From: JBEGQX01 sp041180805
GTDB taxonomy: Bacteria > Planctomycetota > Planctomycetia > Gemmatales > Gemmataceae
Direction of reading: 5' to 3'
NCBI GenBank assembly: GCA_041180805.1
Contig: JBEGQX010000137.1
Coordinates: forward strand, 1-10,894
DNA length: 10,894 nucleotides
Shown here: positions 1 through 7,675 of the stretch, piece by piece
Numbering within the stretch: the stretch's first letter is position 1
Layout: every line of letters begins with the position of its first letter
Notes under the pieces: generated by a model
Databases searched by the model: none
Told to the model about the DNA's origin: nothing
Seen by the model: only the letters and a program-made list of their open reading frames with translations
Translations under genes and position numbers: made by a program

Positions 1-27
1 TGAATAAGGTAAGCAAGTAACAGGAAA

Positions 28-1632
28 CTATCGCATCGCCATCGTTGGAGAACTCACGCCGTTTTCCACCGAGGTGGCGCTTATCACGGCGCTACCACCA
101 GTTTTGGCATTAAGACCAAAAACCTTCAAGGCTTCAATTTTTTCCCTGCCAAGTGATGGTTCCAGATCCACCTCCAGGTTGCCCTCGGTGTGAATGCGGC
201 CGCTGGCCACCGCTTCCTTAAGGTTTTTACCACCCATTGCCATTTGATAGATAACCTCGAAAGCAGAACTGGGAATCTTTCTGCCTCCCCTGCCACCCAG
301 CGCAGTGTGATTTTTCCCATTTTTTAAAAGAATGATGGGGCACATATTGTGAAGCGGCCTCTTTCCCGCAGCCACGGAGTTTGGATGGCCAGGTTCAATA
401 TTAAACCGCGACAATCCATGGCTCATCATCAATCCCACACTGCCCGCGGTAACTTGCGCACCAAAGGTGCCACCATGGGTAAGCGTCAATGCTGCCAGAT
501 TGCCCTTTCCATCCACCGCACTCAGGTTGATGGTTCCCGCCTGGGTATTGGTTTTTGCCGCCTCGGGCAGACACTTACCCTTTTGAAGGGCCTGGAAAAT
601 CTCTTTTGCCGCAGCCTTGCAATTGGCCTCGGAAAGCAATCGGCTGGTGGGGTTGGGGGCAAAATCGGGGTCTCCAAATAGCGCCAATCGATCTCGCCAC
701 GCAAAGCGCAATGCCTCCACCCTGGCCAGAAAGCGCTGGGAATCCTTGAGGCCCATTTGTTCCAACGCAGCCATAATGGCCATGGCCTGAAGCGAGGTCA
801 CCCCGCCGGATGTGATGGGCGAGGTGCAAATTTCAAAATCCTTGTAAGACCAGCGAACCGGTTCATTCTCCCGGGGTTTGTAAGCCGCCATGTCTTTTGG
901 TTCCAGCAAACCACCCCCCCTGGCGGCATCTTCGCACAGCCTTTTGGCAATCTGCCCCTTGTAAAACGGTTCCGAGGAATTCGCACTTGCCAGTTCCTGC
1001 AACACCTCGGCGAGTGCCGGGTTTTTCAGGAACTGACCTTTGCTGGGTGCGTTCCCTTCGGGAAAGTAAACCTTGATGGAATCGGGATCCTTCCTAAGTC
1101 GTACTGTATTTTTGAATGCAGTTTCCGTGGTGGCACCCACCGGGAAACCATCCTTGCAAAAGCGGATGGCTGGTGCGATGGCCCTGGCAAAGCCTATGGT
1201 TCCATATTTTCGAATGGCCATGTCCAGCCCGGCCGCCAGACCCGGAACCCCAACCGAACGCCAGCCATATTGGTGTGCCATGTTATCCGGCTTGCCATCC
1301 TTGATGAACATATCCGGCCTGGCAGAAGCCGGGGCCATGGTGTTGAATTCAATAGAAGTGATTTTTTTGCCACCCTCCAACGCCAGTATCAGTTGGCCGC
1401 CGTAGCCACCAAAGCCACACATATGAGGTGCCGTGATGGCGCAAGTGGCAGCCCCTGTGACAATGGCATCCACCACATTACCGCCGGCCTGAAGAATTTT
1501 TCCGCCCTCCTCGGCGGCATGGGGTTCCCCAATCACTCCTCCGACAGCGGATTGCTGTGCGAAGGTGGTTGAGGACAAAGCCGAGACAGCGACGGTGGAA
1601 AGGAAGTCGCGGCGGGTTGCGGAATGTTGCAT
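28..1632 (-). CDS. Tat-exported gamma-glutamyltransferase-like Ntn hydrolase
   Basis: This 534-aa protein belongs to the gamma-glutamyltranspeptidase family, whose members self-cleave into two subunits and use the new N-terminal Thr as nucleophile. The N-terminus has a twin-arginine signal (TRRDFL, residues 6-11, then a short hydrophobic stretch and a likely cleavage after TFA, about residue 25), so it is exported folded. GGT landmarks appear in order: FGGYGGQL (74-81), the mature-subunit start TINLSAVD with Thr367 as predicted nucleophile, GNLAALTLT (377-385), KRPL (424-427) and GGRGGRKI (446-453). Length is normal for the family. A GGAAG sits 8 nt before the ATG. Compared with E. coli GGT recalled from memory, the residues that bind the gamma-glutamyl group are mostly changed (see findings). 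The family is therefore secure, but glutathione or gamma-glutamyl activity is doubtful. An amidase or acylase role is an alternative. Confidence 0.9.
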   Translation of the reverse strand: MQHSATRRDFLSTVAVSALSSTTFAQQSAVGGVIGEPHAAEEGGKILQAGGNVVDAIVTGAATCAITAPHMCGFGGYGGQLILALEGGKKITSIEFNTMAPASARPDMFIKDGKPDNMAHQYGWRSVGVPGLAAGLDMAIRKYGTIGFARAIAPAIRFCKDGFPVGATTETAFKNTVRLRKDPDSIKVYFPEGNAPSKGQFLKNPALAEVLQELASANSSEPFYKGQIAKRLCEDAARGGGLLEPKDMAAYKPRENEPVRWSYKDFEICTSPITSGGVTSLQAMAIMAALEQMGLKDSQRFLARVEALRFAWRDRLALFGDPDFAPNPTSRLLSEANCKAAAKEIFQALQKGKCLPEAAKTNTQAGTINLSAVDGKGNLAALTLTHGGTFGAQVTAGSVGLMMSHGLSRFNIEPGHPNSVAAGKRPLHNMCPIILLKNGKNHTALGGRGGRKIPSSAFEVIYQMAMGGKNLKEAVASGRIHTEGNLEVDLEPSLGREKIEALKVFGLNAKTGGSAVISATSVENGVSSPTMAMR

Positions 1633-1979
1633 GATTATGGCTTCCGAATGTTCAGTGAACAGATCCGATCACAGCATGGTACTTGAGAAAAAATTCCCGG
1701 ATAAGTCAAAAAGCTGGAATGCGAGGCCATGCAACCGTTTTTTTTAACAGGATGATCGTAACCGGAAGGACTCTTATGTGTGGAAAAACTCTTGCCACAG
1801 TTGCTAACGCCAGCTTTTAAACCATTTTCCCGAACGGTTTGGTTTGTTGAACTCGAATCAGCCCGGCAAAAAATCCGAATCTAACTATCGTTCAACCTGT
1901 CGGATCCCACCTTTATGAAAAGCAAGGATGCTTTTCCAAAGACACGGTTGATGGTTACGACCAAGGCGGATACCCACCT
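1633..1979. other. 347-nt divergent intergenic region, no gene seen
   Basis: This gap separates the divergently transcribed GGT-like and HtrA genes and must hold both promoters. I see no convincing -35/-10 pair for htrA. For the minus-strand gene, TTGACT appears about 60 nt upstream of its ATG, but the hexamer 17 nt further on (TCAAGT) is a poor -10. A 6-bp inverted repeat AAACCA (1819-1824) / TGGTTT (1840-1845) has a 15-nt spacer and could be a weak hairpin or a chance match. A short reading frame opening at 1915 runs into htrA in another frame and is not supported. Confidence 0.6.
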
Positions 1980-3356
1980 ATGCGCACCTTTGCCAAAGCA
2001 CTTGCAGCGGGCTTTATTGGCACCATGGCTTCGTTCGTATCAGCCATGGAAATGCAACCCATTGCCAGTGCCCCGGCAAATTACCCCGCGGTCAGTCGTT
2101 ATTGGAACCTGCGCCAAACACCCATCACCGATGTGGTTCGCAAGGTCAAGGGCGCCGTTGTCAACATTCAAAGCGAGAAACCATCTCACGCCGAGGAATA
2201 CTCCATACTTGGTTCTTCCAAGAACAATGTCAACGGCATGGGAACTGGCATTATTATTGATCCGCGGGGCTACATCATCACCAACAATCATGTGGTGGAG
2301 GATGTGACATCGCTTCGCATTCGGCTTTCCGATGGCACCAGTTTTACCGCACAGGTTCTTGCCCGTGACCCGGAACACGACCTCGCATTGATCAAGGTGG
2401 ATTCCAAGAACCCTCTTCCGGTCATCCAGTTGGGAACCGCCTCCGACCTGATGGTGGGAGAAACCGTGATTGCCATCGGCAACGCCTTCGGTTACGAACA
2501 TACCGTTACAGTTGGCGTTGTCAGCGCCACCAAGAGGGATGTCAGCCTTAACAAGGAAATTTCCTACAAGAGCCTGATCCAGACCGATGCAAGCATCAAT
2601 CCGGGAAACAGTGGTGGCCCCCTGGTAAACATTCACGGCGAACTCGTGGGTGTGAATGTGGCCATCCGCGCCGGGGCACAGGGAATTGGATTTGCCATCC
2701 CCGTGGATACCATGGTGAAAGTCTCCGGCGAGCTGATGGGAAACAAGCGGGGCAATATCAAGCATGGCCTTGGCCTTCGCAATGAGGTTCGCCCTGAAGC
2801 ATCGGAAGGAATCCGCCGCACTGCGATTGTGGATGCCATCGATGGTGACAGTCCCGGTGCCAGGGCAGGCCTGAACAAGGGGGACGAAATCTTAGCCGTG
2901 GGTGATGTGCCCGTATGCTCCAGCCTGGACCTTGAGAGGGCGCTGGTGGAAAAGAACCCTGGCGAAAAAGTGGTATTCCGCTTCAAGCGTGATGGCGCCG
3001 AGCAGCTAAAGGAACTGACCTTGGAAGCCGGCAAACCCGTGGTTTCCGTCACTGAACAGGTTTGGCGTCGCATCGGGTTGAAAGTACAGGGCGTGAACAG
3101 CGACTTGGTAAGCAAGGCGAACCCTCAACTGCATGGCGGTTTGCTGATTTTGGATATCCGCCCGGAAAGCGTGGCTGCCCGTGCTGGTTTCCAGAAAGGT
3201 GATATCCTGGTTGGCCTCCATCAATGGGAAATGATCAGCCTCGACAACATTGCCTTTGTGTTGAACCACCCTGAACTTCCAGCATTGCAGCCTGTGAAGT
3301 TCTTCATTGTGCGCTCGGGGCAGGTTCACCGGGGCTTCCTTCCCCATATTGATTAA
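1980..3356 (+). CDS. htrA: HtrA/DegP-type periplasmic serine protease, two PDZ domains
   Basis: This 458-aa envelope quality-control protease degrades misfolded exported proteins. It has a Sec-type signal peptide (residues 1 to about 22, ending VSA), a trypsin-like domain (about 48-255) and two PDZ domains (about 262-350 and 362-455). The catalytic triad is visible: His104 in TNNHVV, Asp134 in DPEHDLALIKV, and Ser211 in GNSGGPL. The oxyanion and substrate region QTDASINPGNSGG is intact, so it should be active. The PDZ domains show the usual ARAGLNKGDEIL (294-305) and ARAGFQKGDIL (400-410) motifs. The start is supported by an AAGGCGGA Shine-Dalgarno-like sequence (1963-1970), nine nt upstream, and I saw no upstream in-frame start nearby. 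It appears monocistronic, because a strong separate promoter follows it. Sorting among DegP, DegQ and DegS types is not possible from the sequence alone. Confidence 0.95.
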   Translation: MRTFAKALAAGFIGTMASFVSAMEMQPIASAPANYPAVSRYWNLRQTPITDVVRKVKGAVVNIQSEKPSHAEEYSILGSSKNNVNGMGTGIIIDPRGYIITNNHVVEDVTSLRIRLSDGTSFTAQVLARDPEHDLALIKVDSKNPLPVIQLGTASDLMVGETVIAIGNAFGYEHTVTVGVVSATKRDVSLNKEISYKSLIQTDASINPGNSGGPLVNIHGELVGVNVAIRAGAQGIGFAIPVDTMVKVSGELMGNKRGNIKHGLGLRNEVRPEASEGIRRTAIVDAIDGDSPGARAGLNKGDEILAVGDVPVCSSLDLERALVEKNPGEKVVFRFKRDGAEQLKELTLEAGKPVVSVTEQVWRRIGLKVQGVNSDLVSKANPQLHGGLLILDIRPESVAARAGFQKGDILVGLHQWEMISLDNIAFVLNHPELPALQPVKFFIVRSGQVHRGFLPHID

Positions 3357-3382
3357 AATTCTCTCACACATAGCCAAATCTT

Positions 3383-3411
3383 TTGACTGGTTGTGACACC
3401 GGGACGATAAT
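3383..3411 (+). promoter_or_regulatory. Strong sigma70-like promoter for the lipoprotein-DUF1559 pair
   Basis: TTGACT (3383-3388, 5 of 6 matches to TTGACA) and GATAAT (3406-3411, 5 of 6 matches to TATAAT) are separated by exactly 17 nt. Transcription would start near 3418, giving a leader of about 45 nt before the lipoprotein gene. A perfect 12-bp palindrome, AAACTATAGTTT (3413-3424), is centred on the predicted start site and could be an operator. Confidence 0.7.
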
Positions 3412-3461
3412 GAAACTATAGTTTTTTCACGCCCGTTTTATGCCAACCGGTAGGCTTTGTG

Positions 3462-3881
3462 ATGAATCTCTTCCTTAGAACAATTTGCGTTCTTGGTTTT
3501 ACACTGGCAATGCTTTCAGGCTGTTCCAAGGGAACCGGCAGGCTTGCCGTCAAGGGAAGCGTATCTTTCAAGGGGTTGCCATTGCCCCATGGCAACATCC
3601 AGTTCTTTCCATTGGAGGAGGGAAAGGGAGAGTCTGCTGGTGCCATGATCAGCAAGGGCTCGTTTGAGATTCCAGCAAGCAATGGAATGCTTAGCGGCAA
3701 ATACAAAGTGGTTATCAGTTGCGCGGAGGAGATGAAAAACCCTCCCAAAAACCTCGCCAGGGGCAGTAGTCCCCCCACCGAGGAAAAATTGCCCCCCGAA
3801 TTCAGCTCTTTTGAAAAGACCAAGGCCACCGCCGAGGTAACTTCCACAGGCAAGAACATTTTTGACTTTATCATCCCATAA
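3462..3881 (+). CDS. Small exported lipoprotein upstream of DUF1559 gene
   Basis: This is a 139-aa predicted lipoprotein of unknown function. A hydrophobic signal (about residues 3-18) ends in the lipobox LSGC, with Cys21 as the lipidation site. The remainder reads as a single beta-rich domain: VKGSVSFKGLPLPHGNIQFFP is followed by GSFEIP and SGKYKVVIS, resembling carboxypeptidase-regulatory or transthyretin-like domains. In planctomycetes such small lipoproteins very often sit beside DUF1559 genes, as here, 15 nt upstream. A GTG at 3459 directly precedes the ATG and could also initiate. Neither has a clear Shine-Dalgarno (only GGTAGG at 3449-3454), so the ATG was chosen. The protein probably shares the promoter at 3383-3411 and the transcript with the next gene. 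Its role is unknown, and a link to the pseudopilin at the cell surface is only inferred from position. Confidence 0.85.
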   Translation: MNLFLRTICVLGFTLAMLSGCSKGTGRLAVKGSVSFKGLPLPHGNIQFFPLEEGKGESAGAMISKGSFEIPASNGMLSGKYKVVISCAEEMKNPPKNLARGSSPPTEEKLPPEFSSFEKTKATAEVTSTGKNIFDFIIP

Positions 3882-3896
3882 AGACAGGGGACCAGC

Positions 3897-4829
3897 ATGA
3901 GAGTTCCTGCAAAAAAAGCCTTCACTCTGATAGAACTATTGGTGGTGATAGCCATTATTGCGATCCTGATTGGATTGCTATTGCCCGCGGTGCAGAAAGT
4001 GCGCGAGGCGGCAGCCCGGGTGCAGTGTCAGAACGGTGTCAAGCAACTGGCCCTGGCCATGCACAACTACCATGATGCCAACCAGTCCCTTCCAGAAGGT
4101 GTCAGTGCCAAGGGTGGTTACGGACAGGGCACCTGGCTGGTACTGATTCTTCCTTACATTGAGCAGGCAGATCTTGCCAAGATGTACCTGGATTATGGCC
4201 TTGCGACGGGTAGAAGTTATTACGACCCGGCCAACCTTCCCGTAACCACCCGAAAGATTGCCATGCTTCAGTGCAAATCGGACATGGTGGCGGAATCCAA
4301 CGAAACCTGGAATGGAACCTCTTACCACAACTTCGCGATCAACTTTGGGAACACCGCAGTTGGTGAAGGTGGGGCCACGGGCAGGGATGTCTACCAAGTA
4401 CAGACTTACAACGGGGTCACTTTTGCGGAAGCCCCCTTTTACCAGGGTAATCCCCAGAAAATCAGCAATATTACCGATGGATCCAGCAACACCATCATGG
4501 TGGCCGAAGTGATTCAGGGCCATAAGCAGGATCTGCGCGGCCTTGTATGGTGGGGTTCAGGTGCTGGCTTTATGACCTACCTGAGACCGAACGACACTAA
4601 TCCGGATGTGACTTGGAGCACACTTAGGCCTTGGTGCAACCCGGATCCACCAAACCCACCCTGCACCACCTATCAGGGTGGCACCAACTGGAGAACCTTT
4701 GCCTCTCGAAGCCGACATGTTGGTGGAGTTAATCTGGCCATGTGCGATGGTAGCGTTCGTTTTGTGGAAAACCAGATTTCCACTACGGTATGGCGGGCCA
4801 TGGGAACCGCCCGCGGCTTGGAGCCTTGA
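3897..4829 (+). CDS. DUF1559 family pseudopilin-like protein
   Basis: This 310-aa protein has a type IV prepilin/type II pseudopilin N-terminus. A basic leader (MRVPAKKA) is followed by FTLIELLVVIAIIAILIGLL, with the conserved Glu13 at position +5 after the expected prepilin-peptidase cleavage before Phe9. The residue before the cut is Ala rather than the common Gly, a variant frequent in planctomycetes. A VREAAAR segment (35-41) and AMHNYHDANQSLPEG (54-68) are DUF1559 signatures. The C-terminus carries the H-x9-DG motif: His274 and Asp284-Gly285 in a segment ending GSVRFV. DUF1559 proteins are strongly expanded in Planctomycetes, and their exact role is not established. An AGGGG (3886-3890) serves as a weak ribosome binding site. 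The gene is co-transcribed with the upstream lipoprotein and is tail-to-tail with the next gene. Confidence 0.95.
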   Translation: MRVPAKKAFTLIELLVVIAIIAILIGLLLPAVQKVREAAARVQCQNGVKQLALAMHNYHDANQSLPEGVSAKGGYGQGTWLVLILPYIEQADLAKMYLDYGLATGRSYYDPANLPVTTRKIAMLQCKSDMVAESNETWNGTSYHNFAINFGNTAVGEGGATGRDVYQVQTYNGVTFAEAPFYQGNPQKISNITDGSSNTIMVAEVIQGHKQDLRGLVWWGSGAGFMTYLRPNDTNPDVTWSTLRPWCNPDPPNPPCTTYQGGTNWRTFASRSRHVGGVNLAMCDGSVRFVENQISTTVWRAMGTARGLEP

Positions 4830-4846
4830 TTCTTTTGGCCCCTAGG

Positions 4847-5365
4847 CTAATTCATGCTTGGGTTCGGAATGATGGATGGCAGCAAGGTTGCCCATTTTTC
4901 CTGATCGGGCACATCAAACAACACTCGATGGTTTCCCGCCACCACGGCCCAAGCACCCTCGCGAATTTCATTCTCCAACTGACCGGGACCCCAACCTGAA
5001 TAACCGGTGATGACAAGGAACCGGCAGGGCTTTTTAGAATTGAATTCCTCAGTGCCTTTCTGGATGGTTGATTCGTCTCCGATAAACACGCCGGGAATCA
5101 CCTGGCGTTCCGCGCGGGTGACTTCATCCAGCCAATCCTTGTGGCCATGCAGCATCAGCAATCCTTCCGACTTGCATGGACCACCCACATACAAGGGGAA
5201 TGGCAAGGACCAAACATTTTCGGGCAAAGGCCGGTTCACAACCATGCCGAAGGTACCGGTTGCATCATGCTGAAGCAAAAACACCACGGTCTGCAGGAAG
5301 TTGGGATCCTGCAGGACTGGTCTGGCTATCAGAAAGTGACCGGAAAAACTCATACGCATATCCAT
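4847..5365 (-). CDS. yqgE: YqgE/AlgH family protein (UPF0301)
   Basis: This is a 172-aa member of the YqgE/AlgH family, a widespread cytoplasmic fold whose biochemical function is not established despite the name AlgH (alginate regulator). Family landmarks are GHFLIARPVLQDPNF (residues 9-23), GTFGMVVNRPL (37-47), YVGGP (59-63), VFIGDE (93-98) and GYSGWGPGQLENEI (121-134). The frame stays open to a possible start at 5494, but that start would overlap the start codon of the divergent peptidase gene, and its extra 43 residues look unlike the family. The start was therefore placed at the ATG at 5365. ATGs at 5359 and 5353 are equally possible, because none has a clear Shine-Dalgarno. The gene ends 17 nt from the convergent DUF1559 gene. 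Confidence 0.9.
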   Translation of the reverse strand: MDMRMSFSGHFLIARPVLQDPNFLQTVVFLLQHDATGTFGMVVNRPLPENVWSLPFPLYVGGPCKSEGLLMLHGHKDWLDEVTRAERQVIPGVFIGDESTIQKGTEEFNSKKPCRFLVITGYSGWGPGQLENEIREGAWAVVAGNHRVLFDVPDQEKWATLLPSIIPNPSMN

Positions 5366-5492
5366 CAACACAACAGGGGCTACTCGCACACCCTTAATTA
5401 ATATAAGCGTTTTCTTATGAATAATGGTATGGTAATCGAAACTTGCGAGTAGCAATTTCATTTTTAGAGATGTCTTATTGCCGGAGGTTAGC

Positions 5493-7631
5493 ATGGATCG
5501 GGGAATTTATTGGATGATCATCTGCATGGCGCTTTTGGGAATGGTTACCAGCCAGACACATGCGGCAAGGCCCATGCAAATCGAGGATCTTTTCCGTTTT
5601 CTACGGCTTACAGATGCCCAGATCAGCCCGGATGGCGCCTGGGTGGCTTATGTGGTCACCAAGGTGGACCTTGAAGGTAACAAATCCTCCTCCAGCCTCT
5701 GGTTGGCCAGCACAGATGGCAAAACACCACCCCGCCAGCTTACCTTCACCGATAAAAAAGACAGACACCCCCGCTGGAGCCCGGACAGCAAAAGCATTCT
5801 TTTTGAATCCTCCCGCTCTGGCGAAGGCCAGCTTTGGGTCATCCATATCCATGGTGGGGAAGCACGCCAACTGACTTCCATCAGCACCGAAGCCTCCGGT
5901 GGCATCTGGAGTCCGGATGGAAAAAAGATCGCTTTCGTATCCGCGGTTTATCCGGAGAATTCCTCGAAACCTTTCAAGGAATCGGATGCCTCCAACAGAA
6001 AGCGCATGGAGGAAATCAAGAACAACCCGGTCAAAGCCAAAGTATTCACTCGCCTTTTCTACCGCCATTGGGATAGCTATGTGGAAGACAAGCGCCAGCA
6101 CCTTTTCGTGATGGACTTTGATGGCAATGGCGCCAACGGCAAAGCCGAACCCAGGGATGTCACCCCCGGCGACCGGGATGCCTTCCCCACCTCCTCAACT
6201 TTTTCCTCTGGTGATGATTTTACCTTCTCGCCGGATGGAAAGTTTCTGGTCTTCAGCGCGGTTCCCGCGAAGGATGAAGCCTGGAGCACCAACATGGATC
6301 TTTGCAGGGTTTCAATCACCAACACTTCCACGGATTGGGAAACCCTGACCAAGGATAACCCCGCCGCGGATGGCGCACCCATGTTTTCCCCCGATGGCAG
6401 ACACCTTGCCTACCGCGCCCAGAAGCGTGCCGGCTTTGAGGCCGACAAATGGGAGGTCATGCTGGCAAAAGCCAACCCGGATGGAACACTGGCTTCCAAG
6501 CCGGTTTCCATCTCTGGCCAGCTCAAGGAAGATCTTAGCGTCAACGAATTCACCTGGACCGGTAATGACCGCATAGCCTTTGCCGCAGATCACCAGGGAA
6601 GCGTGGGTCTGTTTCAGATTCAGGCAAACGCCACGGACCGTACCGCGCTATTGAAACATTCACAGGGTGGCTATAACACCGGACTTAACGCCAGCACCAA
6701 TGGCAAAATGGTATTCATGAATGCCAGCATGAGAAATCCCTATGAGGTGTTTCTGGGCAATGCCGACCTTTCCAACACAACTTTCAGCAACCTTAGCAAT
6801 GCGAACAGCAAATTATTGGGCGAGTTGGAACTACCCAAGCCGGAAAGCGTGACCATCACCGGCGCCAACGGCTCACCAGTGCAAATGTGGATCCTCAAGC
6901 CACCAGGGTTTGATGCTGCCAAGAAATGGCCCGTGGCTTTTTTGGTTCATGGTGGTCCGCAGGGTGCCTGGGAGGATGGCTGGAGTTTCCGCTGGAACCC
7001 ACAGGCTTGGGCGGCACGCGGTTATGTGGTGGCCCTGCCCAACCCCCGTGGCAGCACCGGCTTTGGCCAGAAATTTGTGGATGAAATCTCCGGTGACTGG
7101 GGCGGCAAATGCTACGAAGACCTTATGAAGGCAGCCGATTATGTGGAAAACCTGCCCTATGTGGACAAAAACCGCATCGGCAGCGCGGGTGCCTCTTTCG
7201 GTGGTTACATGATGAACTGGTTTGCCGTGAAGACCGGCAGGTTCAAATGCCTGATCAGCCATTGTGGCGTGTACAACTTTGAAAGCATGTACACCACCAC
7301 CGAAGAAATCTGGTTCGATGAATGGGAACATGGCGGCCCCCCCTGGGGCAAAAGCAGGGAAAGCTACGAGAAGCATTCCCCCCACCGCCTGGCAGAGAAC
7401 CTGGGCAAGTTCAAGACACCCATGCTGATCATTCACAATGACCTAGATTTCCGGGTTCCCATCAGCGAGGGCACTCAGATTTTCACGGCACTTCAAAGAC
7501 AGGGTGTGCCATCCCGCATGGTCAACTTTCCGGATGAAGGGCACTGGGTGCTAAAACCGAAGAACAGTCAATTTTGGCACAAGGAAGTTTTCGCCTGGTT
7601 GGAAAAATTCGTCCCACCCGGCAGCCGATAA
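5493..7631 (+). CDS. Exported S9 family (prolyl oligopeptidase-type) peptidase
   Basis: This 712-aa serine peptidase has the layout of acylaminoacyl-peptidase/DPP-IV-like S9 enzymes. A signal peptide (residues 1 to about 24, ending THA) is followed by a seven-bladed TolB/WD40-like propeller (about 30-430) with repeated SPDG-type turns near residues 45, 95, 140, 246 and 299. The C-terminal alpha/beta hydrolase spans about 450-705. The nucleophile is Ser568 in GASFGG, the acid Asp652 in HNDLDFRVP, and the base His684 in DEGHW. The oxyanion motif HGGP is at 486-489. All key residues are present, so it should cleave peptides outside the cytoplasm. The ATG at 5493 is chosen over an in-frame TTG at 5478 because a good GGAGG (5483-5487) lies 5 nt before it. 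The small TGA-containing lipoprotein gene follows 44 nt downstream and is probably on the same transcript. Confidence 0.95.
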   Translation: MDRGIYWMIICMALLGMVTSQTHAARPMQIEDLFRFLRLTDAQISPDGAWVAYVVTKVDLEGNKSSSSLWLASTDGKTPPRQLTFTDKKDRHPRWSPDSKSILFESSRSGEGQLWVIHIHGGEARQLTSISTEASGGIWSPDGKKIAFVSAVYPENSSKPFKESDASNRKRMEEIKNNPVKAKVFTRLFYRHWDSYVEDKRQHLFVMDFDGNGANGKAEPRDVTPGDRDAFPTSSTFSSGDDFTFSPDGKFLVFSAVPAKDEAWSTNMDLCRVSITNTSTDWETLTKDNPAADGAPMFSPDGRHLAYRAQKRAGFEADKWEVMLAKANPDGTLASKPVSISGQLKEDLSVNEFTWTGNDRIAFAADHQGSVGLFQIQANATDRTALLKHSQGGYNTGLNASTNGKMVFMNASMRNPYEVFLGNADLSNTTFSNLSNANSKLLGELELPKPESVTITGANGSPVQMWILKPPGFDAAKKWPVAFLVHGGPQGAWEDGWSFRWNPQAWAARGYVVALPNPRGSTGFGQKFVDEISGDWGGKCYEDLMKAADYVENLPYVDKNRIGSAGASFGGYMMNWFAVKTGRFKCLISHCGVYNFESMYTTTEEIWFDEWEHGGPPWGKSRESYEKHSPHRLAENLGKFKTPMLIIHNDLDFRVPISEGTQIFTALQRQGVPSRMVNFPDEGHWVLKPKNSQFWHKEVFAWLEKFVPPGSR

Positions 7632-7675
7632 CTATTAATAAAGAAGACTTAACTCATCAACCGGGAGGTGTTTCC

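Noticed and set aside
757..1572. 271-codon plus-strand frame opposite the GGT-like gene
   Set aside because: Antisense shadow of a clearly identified gene. Its translation shows no recognisable domain.
1915..2307. 130-codon plus-strand frame starting upstream of htrA
   Set aside because: Most of it overlaps htrA in a different frame, and nothing in it is recognisable.
2040..2765. 241-codon minus-strand frame opposite htrA
   Set aside because: Antisense to the protease domain, with a composition typical of a reverse-strand shadow.
4832..4852. Possible hairpin TTGGCC/GGCTAA between DUF1559 and yqgE as a terminator
   Set aside because: The stem is short with a mismatch and there is no proper T-run on either side, so it is not distinguishable from chance.
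5366..5494. N-terminal extension of the YqgE/AlgH gene to 5494
   Set aside because: It would overlap the start codon of the divergent peptidase gene and adds residues not typical of the family.
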